A stretch of 64,000 nucleotides of DNA from Planctobacterium marinum (GTDB lineage: Bacteria > Pseudomonadota > Gammaproteobacteria > Enterobacterales > Alteromonadaceae): positions 313,300-377,299 of the forward strand of contig NZ_JAJEWQ010000002.1 of NCBI RefSeq assembly GCF_020687805.1, read 5' to 3'. Below are positions 38,301-48,450 of the stretch, in pieces; the first letter of the stretch is position 1, and the number at the start of each line of letters is the position of its first letter. The translations under genes and the position numbers were made by a program. Below the pieces are notes generated by a model, which was not told where the DNA came from, made no database searches, and was given only the letters and a program-made list of their open reading frames with translations.

Positions 38301-41105
38301 TTATTGGGGGTTCAGTCGAAAAACGTTGCAACCAACACAGGCATACAAGGTATCCGAATTATTATCGAAAGCCATGTTGCTTATGGCGATAAGGGATGCC
38401 GGTAGCTGTTTTGCCGCCAGCGGAGATGACAGCGCGTTACCGGACCAGAAAACAGCCGGTTTGTTTGATCTATTGTCAAAGGCTAAAACTGCTATTTGGC
38501 TGCCAGGGCTTGCGCTAATTCGGGTCACACTGGTATCGGCGGGTACAGAATCGATACGTGTGATCAGATGATTATCCAAAGCAAGGTTAAACAAGCCAAC
38601 ATCGGTTCCCAACCAAAAGTTGCTCTCGTCGACGGAGTAAATAGTCAAAACATGCGCATTCTCAAAATCGGAAAGGTCTTCGCCGCTGAGTTGTAATTCC
38701 TCTACATGGCTGGTCGCCAGCCACAGACTGGTCTTTTCTCGTCTTGCAGCGGCAGTATGATCCTGAAATCGGGCTGGGTTTATATTATTAAATGCCACCA
38801 GGGTTTGCGCTTGTGGGTTGGTTGCAATGGCGCTGACCGGTCCTGATGGTATTGCCGGGTAAGAATAGGTTTTTTCGGCTTGTTGGGTTTGTTGATTGAC
38901 CCTGGCCAGTCCACAGCGGGTGCCAACCCAGATACCCAGATTAACCGGGTTGGACAGAGCCGTAATATGTCTTGAGGGCAGGCCGTTTACGCGATTCTCT
39001 TTGTCAGGTGCAATCGCGGCATGGTGTGAGTTTAAGGCTTCTATATACAGGCCCTCTTCATCAGAGCCAACCCAAACAAACGGGTTTTCCTCCTGCTGTG
39101 CCACAGACAGGAAAGGGCGGTGAGCTACCTCAATGGTAACGGCAACGTTATTGCTGCTTTGTGCTGCGGCAACGGATTCCGGGCGACCGGTAACAATCCA
39201 GGGGGAATTTACGGCAAATTCTGTCGCAAAGTGCTGGGCGCCCGCCGTGAAATTCTGCAGGTAGCCGGCCCCTTTTCCATGCAGTGATAACCAGAATACC
39301 CCGCCTCCCTGCGATGCAATCCACAGGTCGCCTTGCTCGTCGAAGGCCAGTGAGGTTAAGGGATCGGCACCAAAATCGTTGATTGCAAGCTGTTCTGTGG
39401 ATAAACCATTCAGGCGATACAGTGTGCCGTTACTGTCTGCAATCCAAACATTATTATCTGCAATTGCGATAGAACTAACTTCTGTGCTCAGTGTGGCGAT
39501 TGTTGCAAACTGCTGACCATCCCGTCGTCGGTAGCAAAGTCCTTTGTCTGTGCCGACCCAGGCTGTTCCCTCTGAGTCCACCGCAATTGCTGTGACGTTT
39601 TGCGATGGCAGCCCATTGTCTTTGCTGTACTGAATCCAATGTTCGCCGGACTCTTGTTGAAACAGCCCATTGTTCGTTGCTATCCAAAGATTGTCAGTTT
39701 GATCAGAATAAATCGCGGATATTGATTTTTGGGCAAACTCGGAGCCATGAATTGCCGCTATACTTTGCGCTGACTCCGACCAGCAACAAAGGCCTTTGTC
39801 GGTGCCAATGTATAGTTTTTTGTCTGCTTTGTTCGCAAGCAAAGCCGTTACGTTGTTACTGGTTAATCCGTTATCTTTTGTGTAGAAACGCCATGTTTGG
39901 GTGTCGATGTTGTAATGTATAAGTCCACCATACGCACCAACCCAGACTTCATTTTCCCGCAATTGCGCGAGACACTGCACATTGTTGTTTGGCAGGTTGT
40001 CGGCACTACTGAGAGTCAACCATTCGCCATTTTCAAGATTGTAGCGACTGATTGCTCCCCAGGTACCAATCCAAACGTGTTTAGTGCCACTTTTAATCAC
40101 TGACATGGTGTAGGTGTCAGCGAATTCAGACGGTGTTGTATAGGTTTGCCAGGTTTGCTGCCCCGGGTTGTAGCGACTGACACCGCCCCCCCAGGTCGCA
40201 ATCCAGAGGGTGTTCCTGGAATCCTGAAAAAGCCCCCAAACCATGTTGTCAGTTAACCCATCTGCTTGCGTTAACGTCAGGAAAGCACTGGCACCTTTCG
40301 CATAGTTGCTGTCACCGAGGAACTTGCTAATGCCGTTTCGGGTTCCGGCCCACAGTCCACCCGTTTCAGACCATGAAAGCGTTTGTACCGTATCAGAACC
40401 TAAACCGGACTGGGTATTGAACGTTTGCCAGTGTTCATCATGACTGTAATAACAAATTAATCCCTGATTGGTGGCAAACCAAACCTTGTTATCCCGGTCG
40501 CTGGTAATGGCGTTGATGGAGGTGTTTTTCAGGTAGTGGACCCATTGTTGACTGGCAGATTCATAACAGGAAACCCCCTGGGTGGTACCGGCCCATATGT
40601 TGCCGAATTGGTCCTGATGCAATGCATTAATATTATTGCCGGTTAAACCATTTTGGGTGTTGTAGATGGTCCAGTCTTCGGATGACAGGCGGGACAAGTC
40701 GGCCCCGTTCGCCAGCACTGCGATACCACCGCCGTTGGTGCCAAACCAAATATTTTGGTGGGCATCCTCCAGCAGTGACCAGACGGCATTATCAGGCAAC
40801 CCGTCCGACACAAACAGACTGGCCCAGGTCCTGGTTGCAGGGCAGTAGCAACTGGTGCCGTCTGCCGTGCCAAACCAAATCCTGTTGCGCCGGGTTTTTA
40901 ACATGGCGCGAATATCGGGGTTCGCCAGCCCATCAACTTCAGTGAACGTTTGCCAGCGATGTAAGTCAGGTTGAAAATAGCTGACACCACTGCCGGATGT
41001 TGCTATGTAAAATCCGTGGTGTTCATCTTCCAGTACAGCGGTTGCTTTCGCATTAGCAATACCGGCAGCAAAAAACTGAATATCAATGGGCGTGGCGTTC
41101 ATCAT
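38301..41105 (-). CDS. Large beta-propeller protein with Reg_prop repeats
   Basis: A 934-residue protein made almost wholly of two-component-regulator-propeller repeats: units such as DRDNKVWFATNQGLICY, NIWFGTNGGGIAVL and NTLWIATWGGGVSRYNP recur about every 40 residues, enough for two seven-bladed propellers. In membrane sensors of the BT4673 type these repeats sit outside the cell before a kinase, but here there is no signal peptide, membrane helix or kinase domain. It may therefore act as a stand-alone cytoplasmic scaffold or as a ligand binder. ATG at 41102 is an equally good start. It lies 7 bases from the preceding gene. Confidence 0.85.
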   Translation of the reverse strand: MMNATPIDIQFFAAGIANAKATAVLEDEHHGFYIATSGSGVSYFQPDLHRWQTFTEVDGLANPDIRAMLKTRRNRIWFGTADGTSCYCPATRTWASLFVSDGLPDNAVWSLLEDAHQNIWFGTNGGGIAVLANGADLSRLSSEDWTIYNTQNGLTGNNINALHQDQFGNIWAGTTQGVSCYESASQQWVHYLKNTSINAITSDRDNKVWFATNQGLICYYSHDEHWQTFNTQSGLGSDTVQTLSWSETGGLWAGTRNGISKFLGDSNYAKGASAFLTLTQADGLTDNMVWGLFQDSRNTLWIATWGGGVSRYNPGQQTWQTYTTPSEFADTYTMSVIKSGTKHVWIGTWGAISRYNLENGEWLTLSSADNLPNNNVQCLAQLRENEVWVGAYGGLIHYNIDTQTWRFYTKDNGLTSNNVTALLANKADKKLYIGTDKGLCCWSESAQSIAAIHGSEFAQKSISAIYSDQTDNLWIATNNGLFQQESGEHWIQYSKDNGLPSQNVTAIAVDSEGTAWVGTDKGLCYRRRDGQQFATIATLSTEVSSIAIADNNVWIADSNGTLYRLNGLSTEQLAINDFGADPLTSLAFDEQGDLWIASQGGGVFWLSLHGKGAGYLQNFTAGAQHFATEFAVNSPWIVTGRPESVAAAQSSNNVAVTIEVAHRPFLSVAQQEENPFVWVGSDEEGLYIEALNSHHAAIAPDKENRVNGLPSRHITALSNPVNLGIWVGTRCGLARVNQQTQQAEKTYSYPAIPSGPVSAIATNPQAQTLVAFNNINPARFQDHTAAARREKTSLWLATSHVEELQLSGEDLSDFENAHVLTIYSVDESNFWLGTDVGLFNLALDNHLITRIDSVPADTSVTRISASPGSQIAVLAFDNRSNKPAVFWSGNALSSPLAAKQLPASLIAISNMAFDNNSDTLYACVGCNVFRLNPQ

Positions 41106-41112
41106 AGTAGGC

Positions 41113-42786
41113 CTACTTCATCGACTGTTGTAGCGATGTCGCTTTGCGATTCATCAGATCGTCGTAATAGGCTTCTCGCTCTTTTTGGGTCAAATCTGAC
41201 GAAGCTACGGGGTCTACGAAAAAGCCGTTGCCGCCAATACCAAAACCCAAAAAGCTCATGTCTTGTCCTGCCACCTGTGCATTGCCATGACAACCCATGC
41301 AGCCGCCCATGGTCCATTTGGCCGCACCGATAGTGTTGTTTTGCGGTGCCGGAGACACATTAGGACCCGCAGCGCCTTTGTCGTTGCCGGGTAAAGCGCG
41401 GTTGTTGGTAAAGGTTTCCTGATTACTTTCGTTTGGATTCACCACAGTTCCTGTGAACAATTGCAGGCCCGGTTGGCTACTTTCTACTACGATATTGGCC
41501 AGATAGTAATCAAGCGGCACAGTGCCATTGTTGTCTGGATAACTGGTTGGAACGGCTTGTACGCCTTTAAGGCGATAGTTGCGCCAGACCGAATCTGCAG
41601 GCATCAGCGCTGCCACCTGATTGTTCACGTCATTCACTTCGGCGCTGATGGTTTTTAAACGCTTCACCGGAAATCTGGAATCGTCGGCTGCGCCTGCTGC
41701 AGGTAAAGTATAATCTGTGCGCACGTTAGCCGCACCAGATTGTCCAGAGGCGTTCACTGAGTAGGCACCATAGGCATTGGTTTGTGCAGGTGAGTCGTCA
41801 CCGTAGGCTAGAGTTGTATACGACAAATCAATTTCCGGATCGATGATTTTACCTTCTGAAGTCACCACTGCATCCACATGTTCAAAGGTGGTAAAGATAA
41901 AGGTTTGGTAATTGTTGGTTTTCTGAATGATGTGCAATGCGATTAGCGCAAACTTATCGGTGACAGGTGCATAATCTTCAGCGTTACCCATGTAATAAGT
42001 GGCTTCCACCTGGTGGAACTTAGTGGGGTCGACATTTTTCATATCACTGACCCGGCGCCAGGCAGATTTCACCTCTATCGTGGAAACTGTACTGGCCTGA
42101 TCACCGGTGACAACCGGGTGTGGAAATTCCAGGCTGGATGGCGCAAATCGTGGCGCGTTGATATCCCAGACGTAATTCAGTTCTACATCGTTGACTTTGG
42201 CCATAAACAACACCGGGAAATCCGGATCATTGCCGTGGCTGTAGTACAGCATGTTTTGGCTAACCTGATTATTTTCATCCAGGTTGACATAATTTGCGCC
42301 TGTGATGACCTTTTGTGTCGCAGTTCTGTTGTTATTGCTTTCACCCAAATAATAGTAATACGTGGGCGTTTGATTTGCGGGAGAATTCGGTTTGGTACCA
42401 TCTGCCTTGTAATAAGGAAACGCTTCTGCTCTGTGATAAAAGCTCTGCCATACTGTGGGGTTGGCTTGCGGTTGATAGCCGTCAGTATCATTGAAGTTTC
42501 GTGTGGCGTCGGGTTTAGTCCTGCCTGCGCCGCTTTGCAGTGTTGCCGTGGTTGGCTGGTTTGCGGCGATAAATAACCGCCAGGCGTGATTAGCTAATTG
42601 GGTTTGACTGGCATTGGCCACCAGTTCATTGGGAAACTGATAGCCGTTGAGGGTTAATTCTGAGGCGGTAATGGCACTGCCATCGTCGACACCACCTTTT
42701 CCATTGTAACCTGCGTATGCAGAGCCAGCGGCTAACGCGGCACTTAAAATTGATACGCTCAATATCCTGATTGACGTCTGTTTCAT
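41113..42786 (-). CDS. Secreted CxxCH (c-type haem) protein
   Basis: A 557-residue periplasmic or secreted protein with a signal peptide (cleavage after GSAYA) and a single haem-binding motif near the C-terminus, GGCMGCHGNAQ (about 500). The long N-terminal part is unrecognised. It shares organisation and local motifs with the next protein upstream in the operon (HVDAVVTSEGK against HVSNLPDNSYSY, both after FxTFEHV-type segments; the xxWRLF / FYRWGARMFLW stretches), indicating paralogues. It may transfer electrons to an oxidative step. I chose the start with AGGTGA eight bases upstream. Confidence 0.75.
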   Translation of the reverse strand: MKQTSIRILSVSILSAALAAGSAYAGYNGKGGVDDGSAITASELTLNGYQFPNELVANASQTQLANHAWRLFIAANQPTTATLQSGAGRTKPDATRNFNDTDGYQPQANPTVWQSFYHRAEAFPYYKADGTKPNSPANQTPTYYYYLGESNNNRTATQKVITGANYVNLDENNQVSQNMLYYSHGNDPDFPVLFMAKVNDVELNYVWDINAPRFAPSSLEFPHPVVTGDQASTVSTIEVKSAWRRVSDMKNVDPTKFHQVEATYYMGNAEDYAPVTDKFALIALHIIQKTNNYQTFIFTTFEHVDAVVTSEGKIIDPEIDLSYTTLAYGDDSPAQTNAYGAYSVNASGQSGAANVRTDYTLPAAGAADDSRFPVKRLKTISAEVNDVNNQVAALMPADSVWRNYRLKGVQAVPTSYPDNNGTVPLDYYLANIVVESSQPGLQLFTGTVVNPNESNQETFTNNRALPGNDKGAAGPNVSPAPQNNTIGAAKWTMGGCMGCHGNAQVAGQDMSFLGFGIGGNGFFVDPVASSDLTQKEREAYYDDLMNRKATSLQQSMK

Positions 42787-42817
42787 TTCATTCACCTGTA
42801 GTGGGTTGCTAAAAGTT

Positions 42818-44470
42818 CTACTGTTTTGTGTTACGTGCTTCGAGTGGCTGTAATGCTTCGAATATGTGGCTTACGTTCGTTGCGATTTGGTCCTTACCTG
42901 AGTTATGACAAGAGAAACAATTGGCGTGAAATACCGCACCATCGATATTATTTTGATACTGGAAAAAGGTTTCCATTGTTGTATTTGCCAGAAATAGGGA
43001 ACCGCGGAAGTAGGTATCTGTTGGATCATTATGGGCACTGGGTGGGAACATATCCGGATACCCGGTTGGGATTTGACCTTTTGCCGACCAGATACCGCCC
43101 ACCTGCAGGTAATTACCCCGCAGATCGCCTTTGGCCAGTTTCGACAGAATGGATTTATTGATGGACACCAGATCGGTGTTGTTTTCCAGCGTAGCGTCTT
43201 TCAACTTGGGTTCGTTTTGTACATTACCCCAGGGGTTTACCCGGTATACATCTACCGGGCCAATGTCCGCCGAGCCACTGGAAACGATTTCTGTGGCACT
43301 GGTACTGCCTTCTGCATGATTAACTTTCGCATTGGCGGTAATTTCGTCGGGTTGGGTTCCGTTTTTAGGGAAGAACAGCCAGTCTTCGGAAGCGTCAAAG
43401 CTTTGGGTATTCGTGGTTTTCTTTTTTTCATTCGTGTAGTAGGAATAGCTGTTGTCTGGCAGGTTGCTGACGTGTTCAAAGGTACTCCAAATCATCTCAG
43501 GGTGACCTTCAAGCGTCCCACCGATATGAAAGCCCACCATGGCGAGGGTCTTATTCTCTGTCTCTCCGGTGTTTTTCCATTTTGTCGGATCCTCTGTTCG
43601 GTTAAACACAGGTACAGTAGCCTGAGTGAGAATGTAATCATCGCGCTTTGCGACTGTGTCTGCATCGACCCAGGAGATTTTTAGCTCCAGGATCATGGTT
43701 TTAGGGTTAACCAGTTTTCTGCCATAAAGTGATGAAAACGCGTCCAGCCCCAACATTTGCAATCCGCTGTAGGGGAATTTGTCGGGCATGGTTTCTGCCA
43801 GGAGTTTTATTTCTGCCTGTTTTGTTTTCGATAGATTCGCTATCAGACTGGTATCGCCATTTTTAACTGCCATCGCGGTGCGATACATGGCAAATGCATC
43901 GTTGGTATATATGCTGTAGTAAACCAGCGATTTTTTCTGTGACAGCAGTACATCGTCAGCACCAGCTTGCCCCAGCTCAATCGATTCATCGTCTTTACCG
44001 TCTCGAAGGCCAATGGCCAGAGTGCCATCTGAGGCGATAAACTGGCGTTGACTATTGCTTTCTACCGAGACGTCATAAAACTGCGGTGGTGTGTTAAACA
44101 CGTGGTAGTTTTCGTTCGCGGTTGTCATCCACAAAAACATGCGGGCGCCCCAGCGATAAAAATCACAACGGGTATTGTTAGAAAAGTCGGCGAAAACACT
44201 GTCGGTACTATCTGCGGCGGTAACGGCACCATTGGCCGCCACTTTGGTGGCATAAAACCAATTTTTAAATTCATCATCGCTGACCGTACAGGTCATATCG
44301 ACGTCTTTTGGTAGTCGTGCATTTGTAACAAATTCATTGTTGGTTTCTTTGGGTTTTGTGCCATTTGAGCCGACACAAGCAGCGACAAGCACAAGCGCAG
44401 ACAAAGCGATAACCAGAGATTTGCCCTTAAAATGAGAGCCGTATTTTTGTGTACCAGATTGGGGTGACAT
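42818..44470 (-). CDS. CxxCH (c-type haem) lipoprotein
   Basis: A 550-residue lipoprotein: the N-terminus is hydrophobic with the lipobox LVAAC (Cys about 33), so it is anchored to a membrane on the periplasmic side. A single haem motif, NCFSCHNSGKD, lies near the C-terminus. The body is unrecognised but parallels the 557-residue protein encoded next (shared WSTFEHV / FTTFEHV, similar length and haem position). The two genes are 31 bases apart. They could be the electron-transfer or catalytic partners of the operon's product outside the cytoplasm. Confidence 0.75.
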   Translation of the reverse strand: MSPQSGTQKYGSHFKGKSLVIALSALVLVAACVGSNGTKPKETNNEFVTNARLPKDVDMTCTVSDDEFKNWFYATKVAANGAVTAADSTDSVFADFSNNTRCDFYRWGARMFLWMTTANENYHVFNTPPQFYDVSVESNSQRQFIASDGTLAIGLRDGKDDESIELGQAGADDVLLSQKKSLVYYSIYTNDAFAMYRTAMAVKNGDTSLIANLSKTKQAEIKLLAETMPDKFPYSGLQMLGLDAFSSLYGRKLVNPKTMILELKISWVDADTVAKRDDYILTQATVPVFNRTEDPTKWKNTGETENKTLAMVGFHIGGTLEGHPEMIWSTFEHVSNLPDNSYSYYTNEKKKTTNTQSFDASEDWLFFPKNGTQPDEITANAKVNHAEGSTSATEIVSSGSADIGPVDVYRVNPWGNVQNEPKLKDATLENNTDLVSINKSILSKLAKGDLRGNYLQVGGIWSAKGQIPTGYPDMFPPSAHNDPTDTYFRGSLFLANTTMETFFQYQNNIDGAVFHANCFSCHNSGKDQIATNVSHIFEALQPLEARNTKQ

Positions 44471-44490
44471 TGTGTGTTCCTCTGCTGTAA

Positions 44491-45231
44491 TTAAGTGTCC
44501 AGTTCGCTCACCAGTGAGCGGGTCGTTGGGTTTTGTAATAATTGCTGTTTCAGCGGATTAAAGTTTTTAACCAGCGCTGATAGTGGAAATGGGTTTTGTC
44601 GACGACTGCCGGCGCTCAGCGCACAAGTCTTAAGGCCCATTGCCGTCAACAGGCGGGCTTGTTCTTGTGTTGCAAACAGGTCTTCGTAATCTATATAAGT
44701 GACCTTTCCCGCTGCTGTGTTTTGCAGTTCCGCGTAATAATTTTGATTGAAACGAATCGCCTCAATTAGCGAGTCTGGGTCAACGTTAACGGACTGCACC
44801 TGGTTTACCGGCGCGGTGCTGTAGTCTTCCCAAACACCGGTTTGTTCGGCAATGAGACGCGAAACATACACCGCAATCTGGTTGCGGCGGGTGAGCACTA
44901 TTTTGTGTATGTCCGGGTCGGCACAGACCTGCTTAAATACACCGGGATGTTGCCTGTGGGTCATCTTAAATCCCACGTGCGAACAGCCAAGGTGTTGCCC
45001 CCATAAGGCTGTTAAAAACTCAGCCGGATTATCGTCTCGTTGCTGTATGCTGCCCAGACTGAACTCGCTGTTGCGCAGTGGCACGGCCACATAAACCCCA
45101 TCAGGGTTAAATACCTCATGGTGGCACAGCACATCGGAATGTGAGTGCAGCATTGTGCACAGCAGATTGCTGCCCGATCGGGGCGCTGCCAAAATCACAA
45201 AACGATGCCGGGCTGAGGTGTAATCAGGCAT
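44491..45231 (-). CDS. Sulfotransferase
   Basis: A 246-residue PAPS-dependent sulfotransferase-fold protein. The 5'-phosphosulfate loop is visible as ILAAPRSGSNLLCTMLHSH. The 3'-phosphate region includes KIVLTRRNQIAVYVSRLIA. LSH/NodH-type soluble enzymes have this layout. The acceptor is unknown. I chose the ATG at 45231, which overlaps the stop of the WD40 gene by 8 bases, in keeping with the tight spacing of the operon; the longer reading from 45282 would run inside that gene. Confidence 0.88.
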   Translation of the reverse strand: MPDYTSARHRFVILAAPRSGSNLLCTMLHSHSDVLCHHEVFNPDGVYVAVPLRNSEFSLGSIQQRDDNPAEFLTALWGQHLGCSHVGFKMTHRQHPGVFKQVCADPDIHKIVLTRRNQIAVYVSRLIAEQTGVWEDYSTAPVNQVQSVNVDPDSLIEAIRFNQNYYAELQNTAAGKVTYIDYEDLFATQEQARLLTAMGLKTCALSAGSRRQNPFPLSALVKNFNPLKQQLLQNPTTRSLVSELDT

Positions 45232-47056
45232 GACATACAGACTCAACACGCTGCACCATGGCGCTGTAGCGATTGAAGACATCCAGGTTTTCCGGATTGA
45301 CTAAATACACAGAGCCATCGTAGGAGGTCGCGGCAATATTCCGGTTGATAACCGCAATACCGCTGATGCCATTGTTTGCGATCGTTTTACGCGTGACTTT
45401 TTCTTCATCTATTGATACGCGCAGTAACTCACCCCAATAATTGGTGACAATAACGGTGGCATCGTCAACGAAACACAATGCTTTGGGTGAGCGGTTGCCA
45501 AGCGGGATATTGGCATGCAATAGACCTGTTTCTAAATCGTGAATTTTCAGCACAAAATCACGGCCTGCGCTGGCAATTAGCCGTCCCGATGGCGAAATGT
45601 CAACGTCATCAATGATGGCCGTATGGGCCTTGAAATCACCGGTTATCTCGCCATCAAAGCGCCAGGCGCGAAGTGTACCCTCTGCACAGCAACTCACGCC
45701 AATGGGTTTGTCCGGATGCAAGGCAAGCGCTTTGACCGCATTCGGGTGAATTGCTAATCGTTGTTTTATGGCACCAGTGGCTGACAGATTTACAATTGTG
45801 CCACTGTAGCAGGCGGCAAAGATGTCCCCCTGAAAATGCGGGATGCTTGCTACTCTCAGGCAATTTAATGGGCCTTCATTGAGTCGCACTTCGGTTTCGC
45901 TGATGGCGCTGCGCTCAGGGAAAAAATACAGACACTGGTTGTGGGCACCGGCAATGGTATAACGCGTGGTAGGAGACCAGGCTATTGCATTCATAAGAAT
46001 GCGTCCCTGAGCGGGGCGTTTTTCCTGGTTGCAGCTGGATTCCTGCGCAGTCAGCGTGATATCACGCACTATGCCATCATCACTGACGATAACCAGTTCA
46101 TCGTTGTTTTTCGCTGCCAGATCGTTAAAGCAGGCATTACCCTCAAGACTTTTGTCGCCTATTTCATCTAACAGCAGCCCAGATTCGGCTGACCAGATAA
46201 GCACGGTGCCGTCAAAACTACCGGCAATAATCTGTCTGCCGTCTGCGCTCCAGTTAAACGAGCGTTCCCACAGCGCTTTGTGATGCGCCAGGGTACAAAC
46301 TAAGGTGAAGTCCTTATTGTCCCAGATTTGTATTTTTTGGTCGTAGGCTGCAGACAGAATATCGCCGGTAACAGGGGAAACGGCGACTTTTTTGATGGCG
46401 CTCTGATGGCCCAAAAAGGCATGAATTAAGGTGCCATCTTGCAAATCAAAAATGCGAACATAACCGTCGTCACAACCCAAAATGATGCGATTGCGGGACG
46501 GATCTATAGCGCAGGTGTCGGTTTCGGTTTCAAAGGGACCAATCATATTGATCTGTCTGCCGGTCTCCACATCCCAGACCCGCAGTGTCATGTCGTCGCC
46601 TGAGGTATACAGTTTTCCGGCGGTGTAATTCACCGACAGGACATCTTTCTCATGACCCAGTATGATTTTTTCAATCGCACCGTTGCTCAAATTCCAGATA
46701 ATGATGCGATTGTCTCTGGACACCGACGCGCCACGTGATGCGGATAAAAAGACAAAGTCTTCTACATCATCGTTGTGACCGCGCAATACGGTTTTAACCT
46801 GCTTACTGGTTAAATCCCAAATATATACGTTGTAGTCGGACGAGGCGGTTGCGGCCAGTTTTCCGCGTCCATCAACTGTAACCCGGTTGACCAAATGCTC
46901 ATGATAACCCAGGAGCTCAACTTCCATCGAAGTATAATCAAACAGCGCCACGGCATTGTCGTAACCTGAGGTGATGATTTGATTACTGCACGGAATATGT
47001 GTGGCACAGGTTATTGGTCCGCGATGGCGTGTAAATTCATGGTTAATGTCTGACAT
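45224..47056 (-). CDS. WD40-repeat protein
   Basis: A 610-residue protein of WD40 repeats, with units such as GHNDDVEDFVFLSASRGASV...IIIWNL, GHEKDVLSVNY...LRVWDV and GHQSAIKKVAVSP...IQIWDN, enough for about two seven-bladed propellers. It has no signal peptide, membrane helix or catalytic domain, so it is a likely cytoplasmic scaffold. This is the second large propeller in the operon, suggesting an assembled complex. It lies 14 bases after the 459-residue gene and overlaps the sulfotransferase gene. Confidence 0.9.
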   Translation of the reverse strand: MSDINHEFTRHRGPITCATHIPCSNQIITSGYDNAVALFDYTSMEVELLGYHEHLVNRVTVDGRGKLAATASSDYNVYIWDLTSKQVKTVLRGHNDDVEDFVFLSASRGASVSRDNRIIIWNLSNGAIEKIILGHEKDVLSVNYTAGKLYTSGDDMTLRVWDVETGRQINMIGPFETETDTCAIDPSRNRIILGCDDGYVRIFDLQDGTLIHAFLGHQSAIKKVAVSPVTGDILSAAYDQKIQIWDNKDFTLVCTLAHHKALWERSFNWSADGRQIIAGSFDGTVLIWSAESGLLLDEIGDKSLEGNACFNDLAAKNNDELVIVSDDGIVRDITLTAQESSCNQEKRPAQGRILMNAIAWSPTTRYTIAGAHNQCLYFFPERSAISETEVRLNEGPLNCLRVASIPHFQGDIFAACYSGTIVNLSATGAIKQRLAIHPNAVKALALHPDKPIGVSCCAEGTLRAWRFDGEITGDFKAHTAIIDDVDISPSGRLIASAGRDFVLKIHDLETGLLHANIPLGNRSPKALCFVDDATVIVTNYWGELLRVSIDEEKVTRKTIANNGISGIAVINRNIAATSYDGSVYLVNPENLDVFNRYSAMVQRVESVCHA

Positions 47057-47070
47057 GATAGAAGTCCTTA

Positions 47071-48450
47071 TTAAAATGGCATACTGATTTTGTTGAGTTG
47101 TTGTGGCCGCAACTGGTCGCAGTGTTGGGCTTCAAAACGGGCAAGGTATTCACCCACCTTCAGGCCGTTTACCGCTGCATTGTTGTGATCCGCACCACTA
47201 ATTTCACAGTGAGGCGCGGCGTGCAGCAGAGCGTTGAGCCAGTCAACATATTGCTGTTTGCGGGCACTGGCGTCGAAATGCCAGTGGCTGTAGATGGTAA
47301 AAAAGGCATTGCTCCACCAGAGGTAACTGTGTTTGAACTCCGCGAGTTTATTCAACAGCGGTTGGCGGTCGTTAAGCAGGTCGCAGTGTAAAAACTGGTG
47401 GGGTAAGCGGCGGCAAACTTGCCAGTGCGCTTTAAAGTTTTCTTTGCCTCCCCATTTTTCCAGTTCCTGCTGCCACATGTGGGCAATATCAGCCCAGTTA
47501 ATATTTTCCGGGGTGGTACTGTCCCATAATTGATAAAAAACCTCAGGGTGCGGAAATTCGTCAAAAAGCCGTGCAACATAACCGGGGAAATCGTCACCAT
47601 CCCAATGTTCAATCATGTGCTTTTTGATATCCAGCGCACTTTGACTGTAGTCAAAAAAGATAACCTGGGTATCTTCGGTAAAGCCTTTTTCCATCAAAAT
47701 GCGATAGGGTTTGAAACCCGCAGCGACAGAGAATAACGCCTCCAAAGGTTGCTTCGCCTGTCGGGCATTGAGCTCACCATAGTTTTCAATGTTGAACAGG
47801 AATACACCGCTTTTAGCATTATTGATTTGCCGGTTAATTTTATCGATAAATCGCTGCTGCGGACTTTGTGCGTCAAATTCCACCATGTCTGGTTTCAGTG
47901 ATCGGCCAAACAGGGTTGTCAATATTTGCGTGGATTGTTCGCACTCGTTGAGGTAGAAGCGGCAATGGTTTATGTCGTTGCCGAATACCGGCATGGCAAG
48001 TTGCTGGTAATTGCTTTGTGCTATCCAGTTGTCACCCGTTAAAGGGCTGTCGGGGCGGGAGAAATGCGGTTGATTCAGTGCGTTATAGGTTTCCAGGTTG
48101 ACGAGCAGACAGTCGGTGTTAAGCGACCCGACCCCGTCCGAATGTGGTTCGGCCGCCACCAGGAAAGGCTGCTGTTGCGCTAACTGTTGCAGGGAATCGT
48201 AAAACCCATTTTTACCCCAGTGTGACAGGTACCAGCGTTCATCAATGATATGACCAACAGACTGAATTAAACAAAAGCCGGCGTCTGTCTGGCTGGCTTT
48301 TGCCATGATTTCATCAACGCTGTTCCCCTCGATAATTTCACCCTGATATCGGTAACGAGTCCAGGAAATGGTGAGTTCACGAAGCTTTTGATAGGCCATG
48401 TCATCGGCGGAATATTCGCGACTTAATAAACCAAATACAGAGTTTTTCAT
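47071..48450 (-). CDS. Unrecognised 459-residue protein
   Basis: Soluble protein with no signal peptide, no clear membrane helix and no motif I can assign. The middle has a stretch of the form FLFNIENYGELNARQ and VIFFDYSQSALDIKKHMIEHWDGDDFPGY, reminiscent of nucleotide-sugar or methyltransferase-like beta-alpha units, but this is not enough to name a family. The C-terminus is rich in Trp, His and Phe (SYLWWSNAFFTIYSHWHFD). It overlaps the GTP cyclohydrolase II fusion gene by 4 bases (ATGA), implying coupled translation and a role in the same pathway. Confidence 0.8.
   Translation of the reverse strand: MKNSVFGLLSREYSADDMAYQKLRELTISWTRYRYQGEIIEGNSVDEIMAKASQTDAGFCLIQSVGHIIDERWYLSHWGKNGFYDSLQQLAQQQPFLVAAEPHSDGVGSLNTDCLLVNLETYNALNQPHFSRPDSPLTGDNWIAQSNYQQLAMPVFGNDINHCRFYLNECEQSTQILTTLFGRSLKPDMVEFDAQSPQQRFIDKINRQINNAKSGVFLFNIENYGELNARQAKQPLEALFSVAAGFKPYRILMEKGFTEDTQVIFFDYSQSALDIKKHMIEHWDGDDFPGYVARLFDEFPHPEVFYQLWDSTTPENINWADIAHMWQQELEKWGGKENFKAHWQVCRRLPHQFLHCDLLNDRQPLLNKLAEFKHSYLWWSNAFFTIYSHWHFDASARKQQYVDWLNALLHAAPHCEISGADHNNAAVNGLKVGEYLARFEAQHCDQLRPQQLNKISMPF

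Noticed and set aside
42013-42576. Long plus-strand open frame opposite the 557-residue haem protein gene
   Set aside because: Lies entirely antisense to a gene with a signal peptide, haem motif and operon position; composition is that of a shadow frame.
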